From Meloidogyne chitwoodi (Eukaryota > Nematoda > Chromadorea > Rhabditida > Meloidogynidae): 64,000 nucleotides of DNA. The position numbers and the translations under genes are program-made. Each line of letters begins with the position of its first letter. Position 1 is the stretch's first letter. Of the stretch, positions 1 through 12,541 are shown piece by piece. The stretch spans positions 620,001-684,000 of the forward strand of contig JACZZP010000017.1 of NCBI GenBank assembly GCA_015183035.1. The letters are read 5' to 3'. A model generated the notes under the pieces. That model saw only the letters and a list, made by a program, of their open reading frames with translations, did not search any database and had not been told where the DNA came from.

Positions 1-156
1 GTGTAGCCGTTTCAGTCCTATTGGATATTTTTTAGATGATTTTTTTAAATTACTTAGAAGGTGAGAGCAGATTTCTCATTAATATTTTATTGTTTTAAAC
101 CAAAATAGTTAAAATGTTTCAAATAAGTTAAAATAAATATATGATTGAGGTAAAAT

Positions 157-1640
157 TTATTTAACATTTTCTTTCAAACGCATAATTATAGAATGGTTTC
201 TCTCAATTTTACGTTTCATTTCATTCATGGCATCATTTTCATTCATTTGTGGTTTTCCTGGTGCTGGATTAATGCAAAATACCCAATCACAACAACAAAA
301 AAATGTTTGATTTTGTTTTTTAGATTCTTCAATTTTGCCTTTCCACCATCCTGGGCCATAATCAATTGTTAATTCATCTCCTGGGATTATATCACGGCTG
401 ATAAAAAACAAATTAAAAAATATTAAATTAAAAAATAAAAAAAAACCTTGCAAAAAATCCCAAAGAAATACGAGATTTATCTCTATGATGACTGTAATAG
501 CGGAAAGGATGTAAATTTTCAAAACAAGAATGATTAAGAAAGCGTGTTATATTCCCATAGACATGAGGATCGACAACTTAAAAATTTTTCAAAAAGAAAA
601 TCTATAAAATAAAAAAATAATAATTACAAATATTGGCAGATTTATTAATATCAAGAAGTGGCAAATCATAAGCATAATCGAGAGGTCTGTGTGTCATACT
701 ATTATGATGTACTATTTCACCAACAAACTCTGCTATGAATGTTCCTAAAAAATTACTTTTAAAAATTTAATTTCGTATAAAAAATAAACCTGCTTCAATT
801 GACTGCCTAGAACGAACAGCCCAACCAGCTAAAGGTGTTTTAAAAAGTTCAACCTCCAAATTAAACTTTTCTGGAGTTAAACGCCAATGACAATTTCCTT
901 TGCAGCCAGAGCAAGTATTCTTATCACATTCGTAAATAATATGCTCGTAAAAGTCGGGAAACCCTTTAGTGAGATCAATTCTATGGTCCTAAAAATAATA
1001 AAAAAATTCAAATAAGGGGAAAATAATTTTGGTTTTTTAAAATTATAAAAAATTAAACATAACTCAATCCTTGCTGTACTTTTATCGATGCACACACATC
1101 TTCCAGGGATACAAATATCTATACAAGTACATCCATTCTTAAATTAAAAAATTAAATTCTTATATAAAAAATGAAAAAAAAAACCAAATGTTTTTGTACA
1201 AAATCCTCTCTTTCAACATTTTCTGCGACATAAAGAAATTTTTCTTTAAAATCTTTGTTGTCAACGACATTCACAACGGGAATCTTACACGCTAAAAAAT
1301 AATTTTATAAAAATTAAAAAACAGAAAACCTGCACTTCCATTTGATAGGTCATCCTTTACAACTATAAAATGTGTTTTAATTTAAAGATAAATTAAAAAA
1401 AACTAACGCATTAAAACAACAGGCTATTTTTCTTAAATCTGGAAGGTAAAATTCAAGAAAAAAATATTTAAAAAATTTTATAAAAACAAAATCGAATGAT
1501 ATACAAATATTACGACATTTGTTCATTAAAAGAAACAAAAAATTTTGCAGGTTTAATAAAAAAAGTAAAAACAAAGCTTTAAAAAAGCAACATTACTAAT
1601 TAACAAGGATAGGCAACTTCATATCTTTAAGCTCTTTTCC
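157..1640 (-). CDS. SUV39/G9a-type SET-domain histone methyltransferase
   Basis: Multi-exon gene; stop TAA at 157-159. Read 5' to 3' on the minus strand it gives an N-terminal stretch with IPVVNVVD, a cysteine-rich pre-SET region (VCIDKSTARI and a C-x2-C followed by NCHWR), then the SET domain: GWAVRS, FIAEFVGEIV, FLNHSC (the cofactor-binding NHSC motif), FAR and ELTIDYG. A post-SET C-x-C-x4-C (CCCDWVFC) follows and then a short lysine-rich tail. This order is that of the SUV39/G9a/MET-2 group, which methylate H3 lysine 9 in heterochromatin; the exact orthologue cannot be told. The catalytic motifs are intact. The first exon is not certain: the most upstream convincing exon is near 1330-1375 and an ATG candidate lies near 1650. 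It sits about 100 nt downstream of the zinc-knuckle gene on the same strand, fitting an operon. An HP1 gene 40 kb away would be a functional partner. Confidence 0.85.
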
Positions 1641-1749
1641 CTTCATATTTAATCTTTTATTTCCCGATATTGCCCATCTTTGCTAAAGACTGGTATCTGA
1701 ATGTATGCGAAGTTAATTTGTACAATCTATAGATGAATTGATACAATTT

Positions 1750-4700
1750 TTATTTCTTTCTATCATTTCTTCGTTTACGACTCGAGCCATCATCATCTGA
1801 ATCTACAAACAAAATATCAGGTGTTTTTGTGACAGAATGCTTTATCGAACTGTTGTTGATATTATTGTCGTTTGAAATGTTTGGACTTTGTTGATTATGA
1901 TATTGTTCTAGCTATAAAATAATTAAATATTAAAATTTTAGATATGATTGAAAAGTTTAGTAAATCTGCAGCTACCAAAACTTCGTTAATATAAAATAAC
2001 AGAAAAATTTAACTAATAAAAAAAATACCCGTGGCAAGAAAAAATTTCCATTTCCTTCTTTAACTAAAGCGCGATATGCATTGACAAGTTCTAACATTTT
2101 CTCATAATGTTGTTTAGAGCAGGCGGTTTTCTGTTTGCAATCAGCAGGAACATGTCCAAGACTAGCACAATTTGAACAGAGATGACGTAAATCACCCCTT
2201 GTGACAATTCCACGATTACATTGTGTTTGTAACTAAAGATGTATCGAAATGATTTAATTAAACAACATTAATCAAACCTGTAGTCCAACCGGATCAACTG
2301 TCCCACTTTTCTCAATACCATCCATTACAACAAACATTTGGAATTTTTTTGAGAAATCAACCTAAAAATAATAATTATTATTTTAACAATGTCCTTATTA
2401 AAAACAAATAAACATTTATAATCCTTACCAGATTGTCATCGTTTAGATGCACAAAAAATACTTTAGTAAATTCTTCAAGTTTTTCATTAATTTGTTTGAG
2501 TATAGAGCGGGGAACTTCAGCTCGAGCACACTCATGACTAACATGTCCTAAGCCACTACAGCGCTGACAAACAATTCGAACATGTTCCTCAAAATTATTA
2601 ATTAAATAATAAAAAATGATGAATTTAATAAAAGATATATTTATTATAGTAAATTTAATTAATGCTTACTTTAGTAATTTTTCCATGAGGAGCAATACTG
2701 CGAAGCCTCAATATAAACGGATCATTGCGTCGTACTATATAATTTTCGGCCTTACGTTTCATTTTCAATTTATCAAGTTGTTGCAAGCGTTGTTTGTCTT
2801 CAGCTTTACGAATTTTTTTCTAAATATTTTAACAGATTTTAGGGCTTGCAAAAGTTTTTGTAAACCTGTAATTCATTATCTGTAATGCGTGGAAGAAGAC
2901 AACCTATCTGACTGTGTCCGTATCGGCCGCAATTAAGACAAAGACCAGCAGGTACATTTTTGTCTGTTATATTATTTGTTGAATTGATGGATTCGAGTTC
3001 CTATACAGAAGATTTAAAAAAATTCAAATTTACATTAAAATTTAATTACATTTCGAATAAATCTATCTTGAGAGTAAATTTTCGTTGGTAATGTAGGGCA
3101 AGTTTCTAGCGAATGTCCATCACGACCACAATAATCACAAATAACAAGTAAATTTTGAACAGATGGATGAAAAGTGGGAATTTTCCATTGCTTAGAGTTT
3201 GAAGTAATCTGAAAAAGAAGTGCAAAATTTATTTTCATTCCATTTTGAGAAAAAGATGGTCATCTAACAATAAACTAGGAAAGAGCACAAAAACTCACAA
3301 ATTTGTTCTGTTCCACAATCGGTGAAACACCGGGCTTAGTCGCAAAACCACTCTGATGCACAATAGGTCTTACTATAAAATAAATATTGTATTTAATAAA
3401 AGTAAATCTAGCCTTGAGTTCCCGGTGGAGGAGGCATAGAAAAATTTCCAGAAAAAGAACTCATTCCCTGTCTGCTGTTTGAACCAGAGAAGAACGAAGA
3501 ATTTTGCATGTTTGCGTAGTTTACTAGAAAACAACTTTTATAAATCATTTTAATACATAAATCAACGATAACTTGACAAAACTTATAAATTAAAGAGTTT
3601 AAAGGACAACAGTAAGATTCTTCAGGTAAATACAATTTAATTAAAGAAACCTCCCTTAAATTAAATAAATCAAAAAATCATAAAAGCAATTAGTGGAATC
3701 ACAATTTAATTAAAATACCTTGATCATGTAGCAAAGGTTCTCCCATTCGTCTTTGGTCGCTCATGCAGTTTGAACGAGAAAATAAAACCTCTTGAATTTC
3801 AGAAGGAACATCTCCATTTCCGCGTACAGATTTAGAAGGTGGCGGCGAGAGTGCCATTGGCAATATCGGAGGAGCTTGAGGAGAGCGCGAATATGCACGA
3901 TTCCTCTGCAAATAACCAGAATTCTCAATAAAACCTTGGCTAATTATCTCGATGTCATCATCATCTTTGTCATTATAACGAGATCGTGACCGGCTACGGG
4001 CAGATCTGCGAACACTTTTACTCCGACTCCGTTGACTACGGACTGGTGATGATTTCCTACTTCTTCGATTAACGCGACTTCGACTTCTGTGACGACTTCT
4101 ACTACGATCTCTTCTTGATTTTCTTCTATGTGGACTTCGGTTTTGACGGTCATAAGTTTTAGAATTAGTATCACTTGAAGAACTGAGCATCCATTGCTTC
4201 TCTACTTGTTCATCGACCATCGTTCGAATTTGTTCCTCCAAACTGTTTTCTTTTGGAGGCACAATTTGAGTATTGGATTTTGAAGTAGACCTAAAATTTA
4301 AGGCGAATTAATGTTAAAAATAAAATCAAAAATAAAACATGCCTTAGAAAATTTTAATTAAAAAATAATTAAATGTGGGAATTTTTATAAAATACCAATT
4401 CTGCTTGAGTCCACTCTTTGCATTACCAATCGAATTGCGCAGCCTTTCTACTTGTTCAATGTGTTCATCGAATGCGGTTCTTTTTCCTTCTAGAATTGCA
4501 TCTCGCAATGAAATATTTGATCTTTCAGAAGGCCGCTTAAAATCTTTTTGTTGACCTAAACCAACATCGCGACGAAGGGATGCAGTCAGACCAGGATTTT
4601 GACCAACAAAAGTATTCTCCTCAATGGTACGATGATTGAAATTATCAACATTTTGAATTGACTAAATATTCAGTTGCTTTTTAAAAATAGTTAAAAAATA

Positions 4701-5184
4701 AATCAAAAAACCTTTGTGATATGACGTTTGAATTGTGGAGTTATTATTGAAGATGAAATTGGCTTTTGCTTGCTTGCTGATTCAGATCCATCGGAATTGT
4801 CACTCCGAGAAAGGATAGACAGAAGATCTTTTAATGAACGCGTAGTTGAGATAAAACCATCAATTTGTGATTGTATTTTTTCAATTGCTCTTGGGTCCGT
4901 TTCTTGCGCCAAAAGTTTGTATAAATCGACCAAAAGCTTTTCATTTTGAAGAATACTATCGCGAAGATTTGTTTGCGCATTTGAATTAATTGTTCCTTTT
5001 AGGTTTTTCTAAAACATAAAATTAAAAAACTCTTACTTTGATCTATTGATTAAAAATTATCGTCGAGAAAATATAGAAACGAAGTATCAGGAACAAAAGT
5101 AGTAAGAGACGTGGTTTCATTCAAGAAAGTTGGCAATATTGAATTATGTAGTTCCCCTTCTCCAAAATTCCTATTATTTTGCAT
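1750..5184 (-). CDS. RS-rich protein with four CCHC zinc knuckles
   Basis: Multi-exon gene. The proposed start is the ATG at 5184 (MQNNRNFGEG...), which follows an in-frame stop; the stop is TAA at 1750-1752. N-terminal third: helical low-complexity segments (for example KLLVDLYKLLAQETDPRAIE). Middle: an arginine/serine-rich region at about 3980-4200, typical of splicing factors. C-terminal half: four zinc knuckles, C-x2-C-x4-H-x4-C, read as CDYCGRDGHSLETC, CLNCGRYGHSQIGC, CQRCSGLGHVSHEC and CSNCASLGHVPADC, each in its own short exon context. Zinc knuckles bind single-stranded RNA and RS domains bind other splicing proteins, so a role in pre-mRNA processing is inferred. I do not recognise a named orthologue. 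A single gene joined to the upstream OCRE gene is possible, but the frames do not connect. Confidence 0.7.
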
Positions 5185-6463
5185 TTGGTTCCTTAAGCGG
5201 GATTAAAAATCTGTCAAAAGAGCCCGGAACCCAATGGTAGAGAATGTGCTTATTTGTAAGCGAGTCTAATAAGCACTTAAACAAGGTCATAGGTACCAAC
5301 CGATGCTTAAAAATTTACTTAACTAGTTAAATTAAATCTGACTATAATACATAAAAACATATGTACAAACCATTTCTCTTTCAGAAATCCCGGTATTTCT
5401 TGTCTTCTCCGATTGAATTGTGCTCGAAGGATTTTTTATATTTGAATCATGTGTTGCCTTTCCGGAAGTCAAAACACTCCCTCCACCGACGCGTTTAATG
5501 AGATCAATCCAATCGTCGGCAATATTATCACTACGCCTTTGAACAACCAAACTGCCAGGAGTGTCAGAAACTCTATCATCAGGCTTTTCAGAAGTTCTTC
5601 CTTTTTGGAGATCATATTCCTCTTCTTGAAGACTTCTCTTGAGATCAAGATCACCACCGGCACAATCGATATACGTATTAAATTTACTACACCAAAACAT
5701 CCACTAAAAAGAAATAATAGAGATAAATGGTAATGTATTTCTATGACTAATTAAACCTTATTAGATTTCGGATTGTAATAGTAATAAGAATTTTTATCAT
5801 AAAAAAAGCCTGTAGTTGAATCATAATAATAGCCTTTTGATGCATCAAAATTAAAATTTTTAGGATCAGGAATAGCTAAAATTAAATGAAAAATATAAAA
5901 ATAAGTGTTGAATACCAAATGTCTGTAAAAGCCCAAAAGGAGTATGAACTACAGAGCCAATTCGAAGCGTCGAAGAACCTGAAGATGAATAAAAAAAATT
6001 TATGAGGTTTCTTTCTAAGAAAATCTACGCATTAACTCAAAAATCAGTATAAATGCATAAGCTGAATTTCGATAAAATTAATTCAATACTAACCTGCATT
6101 TAAAGGCTGTTCGACAGTTGAATATTCATTACGAAAAGAAGCCATTGTTGAGTCGATTAATTGACCACATTTTTTGCATACATAGCTACCCTTTGCGTTG
6201 TTATTTGAACACTTAAAAAGAAAGATTACAAAAAAGAAATTAAGAACCTTAGTGCAAATCCAGTCATGATTGGGAAGAATAGGAAATTGTGTTGGTCGGG
6301 AAACTGATTTAGTTTGATCACTGGTCACCTTAATAACTAACTTTTAACATTAATAAATAATAAATAATAAACTCGGGAGGAATTTATCATAGAAAAATTA
6401 TCTGGAAAATTATGATTAAAATTCAGCCGTGAACCAAGTGTAGATTGCGAAATGTTCCGAGAC
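5174..6463 (-). CDS. RanBP2-type zinc finger plus OCRE-domain protein (RBM5/10-like parts)
   Basis: Starts at the ATG at 6463 (MSRNISQSTLGSRL). The second and third exons encode a RanBP2-type zinc finger: DWICTK, CSNNNAKGSYVCKKCG (W-x-C..C..N..C-x2-C). Next come FAIPDPKNFNFDASKG and an OCRE domain of repeated aromatic octamers (GYYYDSTTGFFYDKNSYYYY, then WMFWCSKFNTYID). OCRE and RanBP2 fingers occur together in the splicing regulators RBM5/6/10, but no RRM or G-patch is visible, so this is a reduced or different architecture. Two C-termini are possible: reading through a GT to a stop at 5332, or splicing at that GT to an open exon (HRLVPMTLFKCLL...) ending with TAA at 5174-5176. The second has a good TTTTTAAG acceptor and is preferred. 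It then overlaps the start of the next gene by about 11 nt. Confidence 0.65.
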
Positions 6464-7549
6464 ATGAGATAATTTAATTTTGCTGGAAGATAAAATTAAA
6501 AAAAGTTGAAGAAATTTTTACACTTAAAAACATTTAAACTAAAATATATTTGACCAAAACAATTAAAAACTGTCGCGACTTAAAAGTAGGCGCAAAACGT
6601 GGATGGTGATTTGGGCAGTAAATTTTCTTTTTAAAAATGGGTAATCTTGGACAATCTTGGCGCCACCCTAAACAATCGCCATGTCATAGTAAAACATGTT
6701 TTTAGGGGTTTTCGAGGTCGCTAATCACAAAACTGATATCAGTTTTTTCTTATCAATAATTTTTAAATCACAGATTTTATCAAAATTTTCGCTCATTTGC
6801 TGATTAAATGATGGGAATAGTGGGTGTTACAGACAGTACGTTGTTGTAAAAATTAAATAGCAGATTCTTTTGTATTAATAAGTTGAGTAATTTGCAAAAT
6901 ATCCATGTTAAAATTGTGATTTTTAAAATTACTGAAAAATGATAAGGATTAGTGATAAGATCAGATTCGTAATCAGCGCCCTCGATAACCCCTAAAACAT
7001 GTTTTTACTATGCCACTGCGATTATTTGGGGTGGCGCCCCTATTGTTAAAGATTGCTCTTTAAATTTATGGCTTGTTTTTAAATTATTAGTAAAAAATTT
7101 GATCGGGAGTTTGTACTTTTTAATTTAACATCTAAGAGTGAATATTACAATCACATAGGTTTGGTTAATAAATAACAGTTTCAATGAATCAATTTGTTTT
7201 AGGGGCAAACAGGCTAGAGTTCTCAAAATTTATTTATACTTTTCACCTACACTATATTCTCTTTGACCATTCAGCAAATCTTGAGCGTATGAACCAAATG
7301 TCATTATGTTAAAAGAAATTTGCTTTCGAAAGGACATGTCAAAATGGTGAAAGCCCGTATAGTCGCGGGCCAATTTGATGAGATAGTATAAAAAAGGAGT
7401 TAGGAATTATTTTCTCATAATTCAAAAAAGTAAAAAACAAGGAAAAATGTCTTCGTTAGTTCAAGTCTTCTTTATGCATTTTATCACAAATTGATTAAAT
7501 TTAAGTTAGTTTTAGATAAAGTTTATTTATAACAAACAAATATTTCAAT
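6464..7549. other. Intergenic region between divergent genes
   Basis: No gene is seen here. It holds the foldback element described separately and, near 7386, a TATAAAAAAG string about 160 nt before the tubulin pseudogene start, which may be its former TATA box. Confidence 0.6.
6630..7065. mobile_element. MITE-like foldback element 1
   Basis: Two inverted arms of about 100 bp face each other around a spacer of roughly 200 bp. The left arm (from about 6630, with the core GGCGCCACCCTAAACAATCG and then AAAACATGTTTTTAGGGGTT) matches the reverse complement of the right arm ending near 7065 (GGCGCCACCCCAAATAATCG, AACATGTTTTAGGGGTTATC). The arms are diverged by about 15 percent, so the copy is not recent. 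No protein is encoded. It lies between two divergent genes, in the putative promoter region of the OCRE gene. No clear target-site duplication was found. Confidence 0.75.
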
Positions 7550-9126
<1,577 letters not shown>

Positions 9127-9354
9127 TTACATTGATAACGAACTCATTGACATTTATATTGCTTAATGATCTTCATTTGTTTACATGTATTCCAGAGCCT
9201 TATGTTCTGTTTGATCAAATTTGATTTTTTTTAAATAAATTATTTTCGGAATTAATTTCTTTCAATTTGTCATTTTATCAAAATTTTATTTTATTTTAAA
9301 TTTTATTTGCTTTTTTTTATAATTTAGGATTTTAAAATATACTCGATTTTATTC

Positions 9355-9672
9355 AACATGATTGGAACTTTTGTTCAGAAACTTTCTTCTCGTATTGGTG
9401 TGTTAAAAATGTCCACAGTTTGTGTTGGCAATATTTCTTCTCATATTAGCTTTGGACTGAGTCGTGGCATGACAATTAAAAACGACTTTGGTTTTTTGGT
9501 ATACATTATTCTTTCATTATGTTTATCCTAATTTAAATTTAGGATTTTGGCTTAAGTGATGCTGCACTTGCTGTCTATGAACAAAATTGACGTGAACGCC
9601 TTGATGAGCGTGTTGTTGCTGAAATTCCTCGTCAGGGGCTTGGGAATCTTTCTTCTCGTATTGGTATATTAA
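9355..9672 (+). pseudogene. Decayed RRM1 copies from the SR protein gene
   Basis: A fragment at 9358-9400 and a fuller copy at 9408-9640 resemble exons 1 and 2 of the SR gene at 12542. The fuller copy begins ATG TCC ACA GTT TGT GTT GGC AAT and keeps the same intron position (GGTTTTTTG/GTATAC, then AG/GATTTTGG). The family's internal SERDIEDFF segment is deleted, and the NGREL codon run is interrupted by TGA at 9588-9590 (GGA in the parent). These two partial copies precede two further copies that stay open and appear to belong to the next gene. Their order and shared junctions show that they arose by local tandem duplication. Confidence 0.75.
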
Positions 9673-9674
9673 AA

Positions 9675-11951
9675 ATGTGCAGTGTTTCTGTTGGTTATCT
9701 TACTTCTCGTATTGCTTCATTTCAAGGCTTTGGACTGACTCGTGGCGTGATGATTAAAAATAGCAATGGTTTTTTGGTATAAATTTTTCTTACATTATGT
9801 CTATTCTATTATTTAGGATTGTGATTATTCGCGTTATACTGCACTCTCTGTCTATGAACAAAATGGACGTGAACGCCTGCGTCTTTTTACTGAAATTCCT
9901 CGTCAAGGGCTTGGGAATCTTTCTCTTGGTTTCTTTCGAGGCTTTGGACATTTTCTTGGCATGCTGATTAAAAATAGCCTTGATTTTTTAGTATAAATCT
10001 TTCTTACATTGTTTATTCTAATTTTAAATTTAGAATTTTGATTATCCTAGTAATGTTGAACTTGCTGTCTATAAACAAAATGGACGTGAACACCATGATG
10101 AACGTGTTACTGAAATTTCTCATCGAGAGCGTCATACTGTTTATCGTCACTATCACAATGGAAGAATTGTTGGATATCCTAATGGCAGATTTATCTCATT
10201 GCTACAACAAACATTCTTTTCCAATTTGCATTTTCGTTCATACTCAACAAAAACTTCTGACATTCGCGTTTATGTATATTTTTCTATTAATTCATTTTAA
10301 ATGTGTTTTCAGATCACTTTGCTCCCGGCAAATACAACAAAGGACGATTTGCTACGCTTTTTTTCTGGATATGGGATTATTCATGACATTTACATTCAAG
10401 TTTGTTTTTTATATTTGGCATATTTTTTAAATATATAGTAGTTATAAGGTTCAACATTTTTTAAGAATTTAGTTTTATCTTGCAAATATGTGTACATGTA
10501 TTTATTTAAAAATTTAGAAGGAACACAAATACGCTCGTGTCAGTTTCTCCAACAAAATTGAAGCGATGGAGGCGGTCAAGTCATTAAACTGGATGAAGAT
10601 TCACACCAAAAAGTATGAATTTATTTTCTAATTTTTTAATTTGACTATTTTTAAGTGTAATGGTGCAATTGGAAAATGTTCGGCCAGTGATAGGTGAAGT
10701 TGATTGGGAGGAATATAGAAAGGTATTATTTTTTAATATTTTTTATTAGCTTTATCAAATTTAATCGATTAAAAATTTGAATTTCTTTTCTAAAAAGTAC
10801 TGATGAAAGATTTTTTGAAAATTTTTAAAAATAAAGGATAATGTCCTAAATTTTAATTTCCCTTAAATAGTCAAAATTAATTATGACTAATAATAAAATT
10901 AAATTTTTTTTTGCATTTTTTTAATTTCAGAGTTTCTTACAATATTCTCCTGATTTACTTCTGGAACATGCTCAATTTTATTTCAACAACAAGCCAAGGA
11001 ATCTTGTACAAGCGGCGGAAAAGACTTGGTTTTCCTGCAGCTACACAATCAAAATTTTTGCTTTGAAGAATAAAATTGAGTTATCAAGTTATAACTCAAT
11101 CAGAGATTTTTGGGAGGCTGTAGTTCCTGAATTGCCGCCGACGTTACAGTTTGCATTGATAAATGGATTTAATTCTGGAGAGAGGTATGAATTTATTTTT
11201 TTTAATATTATGAGGCAGTTTAATTAATGAAAATTTTTAATTTAAATATATTCTAGTCTCCATAAATTTGCTTCTTGTACCTACATTAAATTTAACGAAT
11301 TCGTTAAACATATGGACAACGTTAAGAAAATGGTCATTACATCCAAAGAAATAACTGATGAAATGATGGAAAAAGCTATACAGAAGGCTGATGTTTTAAA
11401 GAAGTGTAAAAAAATTAATGGTATTACGTTTATAAGTGGAGAACTTTACCCATTTTTTTATATGCCTAAAAATTATTAAAATTTATAATTAAAAATATTT
11501 TTCTCGCTTTTTTTACGATAATCCCAGAATTTTTTATTTATTAGCATTGTTATTGGACAAGTTCAAGAGTCAAATTTCGTAGGAATTTTGTGCCGCAAAA
11601 ATTTTTCTAATCGTTAAAAATTATCTTCCGCTCTAAAAACTTTTATGTATTTAAAATATCTTTCTTGTTCATTGACATAGGAGACGAGAGCAAGCGACTT
11701 TTAATTAAAACATTTCGCAAATTACAAAATTTTTTTACCTAAATTCTCTACAAAAATTTCCTCATTGCTTTATAAAATATTAGGAATTAAATATAAAAAA
11801 TATTTTTACTTTCTAAACATTTTCTTGAAAATTAAATTTTTATATTTAAGAAGATCCAGAAATTGGACCTGATAATGATTTATCAAACAATGATGTTGCA
11901 GTTATTTGCAGAGCAGAACCACCGAATGAATTGACTGTTATGCGTATTTAA
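9675..11951 (+). CDS. Chimeric RRM protein with C-terminal PaREP1-like helical domain
   Basis: Nine exons join in frame to a protein of about 427 residues: 9675-9776, 9817-9990, 10034-10273, 10313-10399, 10518-10612, 10656-10722, 10931-11184, 11257-11420, 11851-11951. Residues 1-130 are two diverged copies of the SR-protein RRM1 (VSVGYLTSRI, GFGLTRGVMIKNSNGF; then FFRGFGHFLGMLIKNS). Next is a separate, well-formed RRM (IRVYITLLPANTTKDDLLRF ... KYARVSF, MEAVKSLNW). Residues about 270-400 form a helical domain with LLEHAQFYFNN, NLVQAAEKTWFSCSYTIKIF and ESLHKFA, which fits the PaREP1/HEPN-like fold by pattern. The frame stays open through all nine exons, arguing for function. The first two exons may be untranslated or an artefact; the core from 10200 on is firmer. 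An RNA-binding role is inferred. Confidence 0.65.
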
Positions 11952-12541
11952 GTAAGAAAAAATGGCATAAAATGGGGATTAGTTTGAGAAAATATTCTTT
12001 CATCAATTTATTCTTTTAAAAAAATAAGTCATTTTTGCGATAGATTTATTATTTTTTAGTCTATATATGTAGGTTGTTTAAAATATAATATAATTTTAAA
12101 TATGTTTAAAATAAATAAAAAATGTTATTCCTTCCCTAAAAAATATGTTGTTTGCTTTTTTACAATTTTCTTTTTTCAAACTCTTTAAACATCTAAAAAA
12201 AATTTTGATTAAATAAAAACCGGACGTAGGATCACCAATTCCTTGCCGGTTTTTAATTAGTTGTTAATTTTCTGATATTTTTTTTGTTTATAAAAGTTTA
12301 AAGGGTTTCTTTTGACCATAAATATCCGCTTTATTGTTGTCGATTATCTTAATTACTATATACTTATAAATATTCCAGAGATTTATTTTGTTTATAAAAT
12401 TTGATGTTTTTCTTTAATAAATTTGTTATAAATTAATTTTTATCAATTTGTTATTTTATCAAGATCTTATATTTTTACATTTTTTATGTTTATAAATTTA
12501 CTTTTAAGATTATTTAAAATAATTTAGATTGTGTATTAAAA
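11952..12541 (+). other. Intergenic region before the SR gene
   Basis: AT-rich spacer. A block near 12410-12540 (AATAAATTTGTTATAAATTAATTTTTATC... and AATTTAGATTGTGTATTAAAA before the ATG) resembles the sequence at 9235-9360 in front of the decayed RRM copies, so the upstream flank was duplicated together with the exons. No gene is seen. Confidence 0.5.

Noticed and set aside
3792..3989. Plus-strand open frame opposite the RS domain
   Set aside because: It is the antisense of arginine/serine codons, a common shadow.
5244..5275. Hairpin GTGCTTATT...AATAAGCAC as a small RNA in an intergenic spacer
   Set aside because: The stretch is better explained as part of the last coding exon of the OCRE gene.
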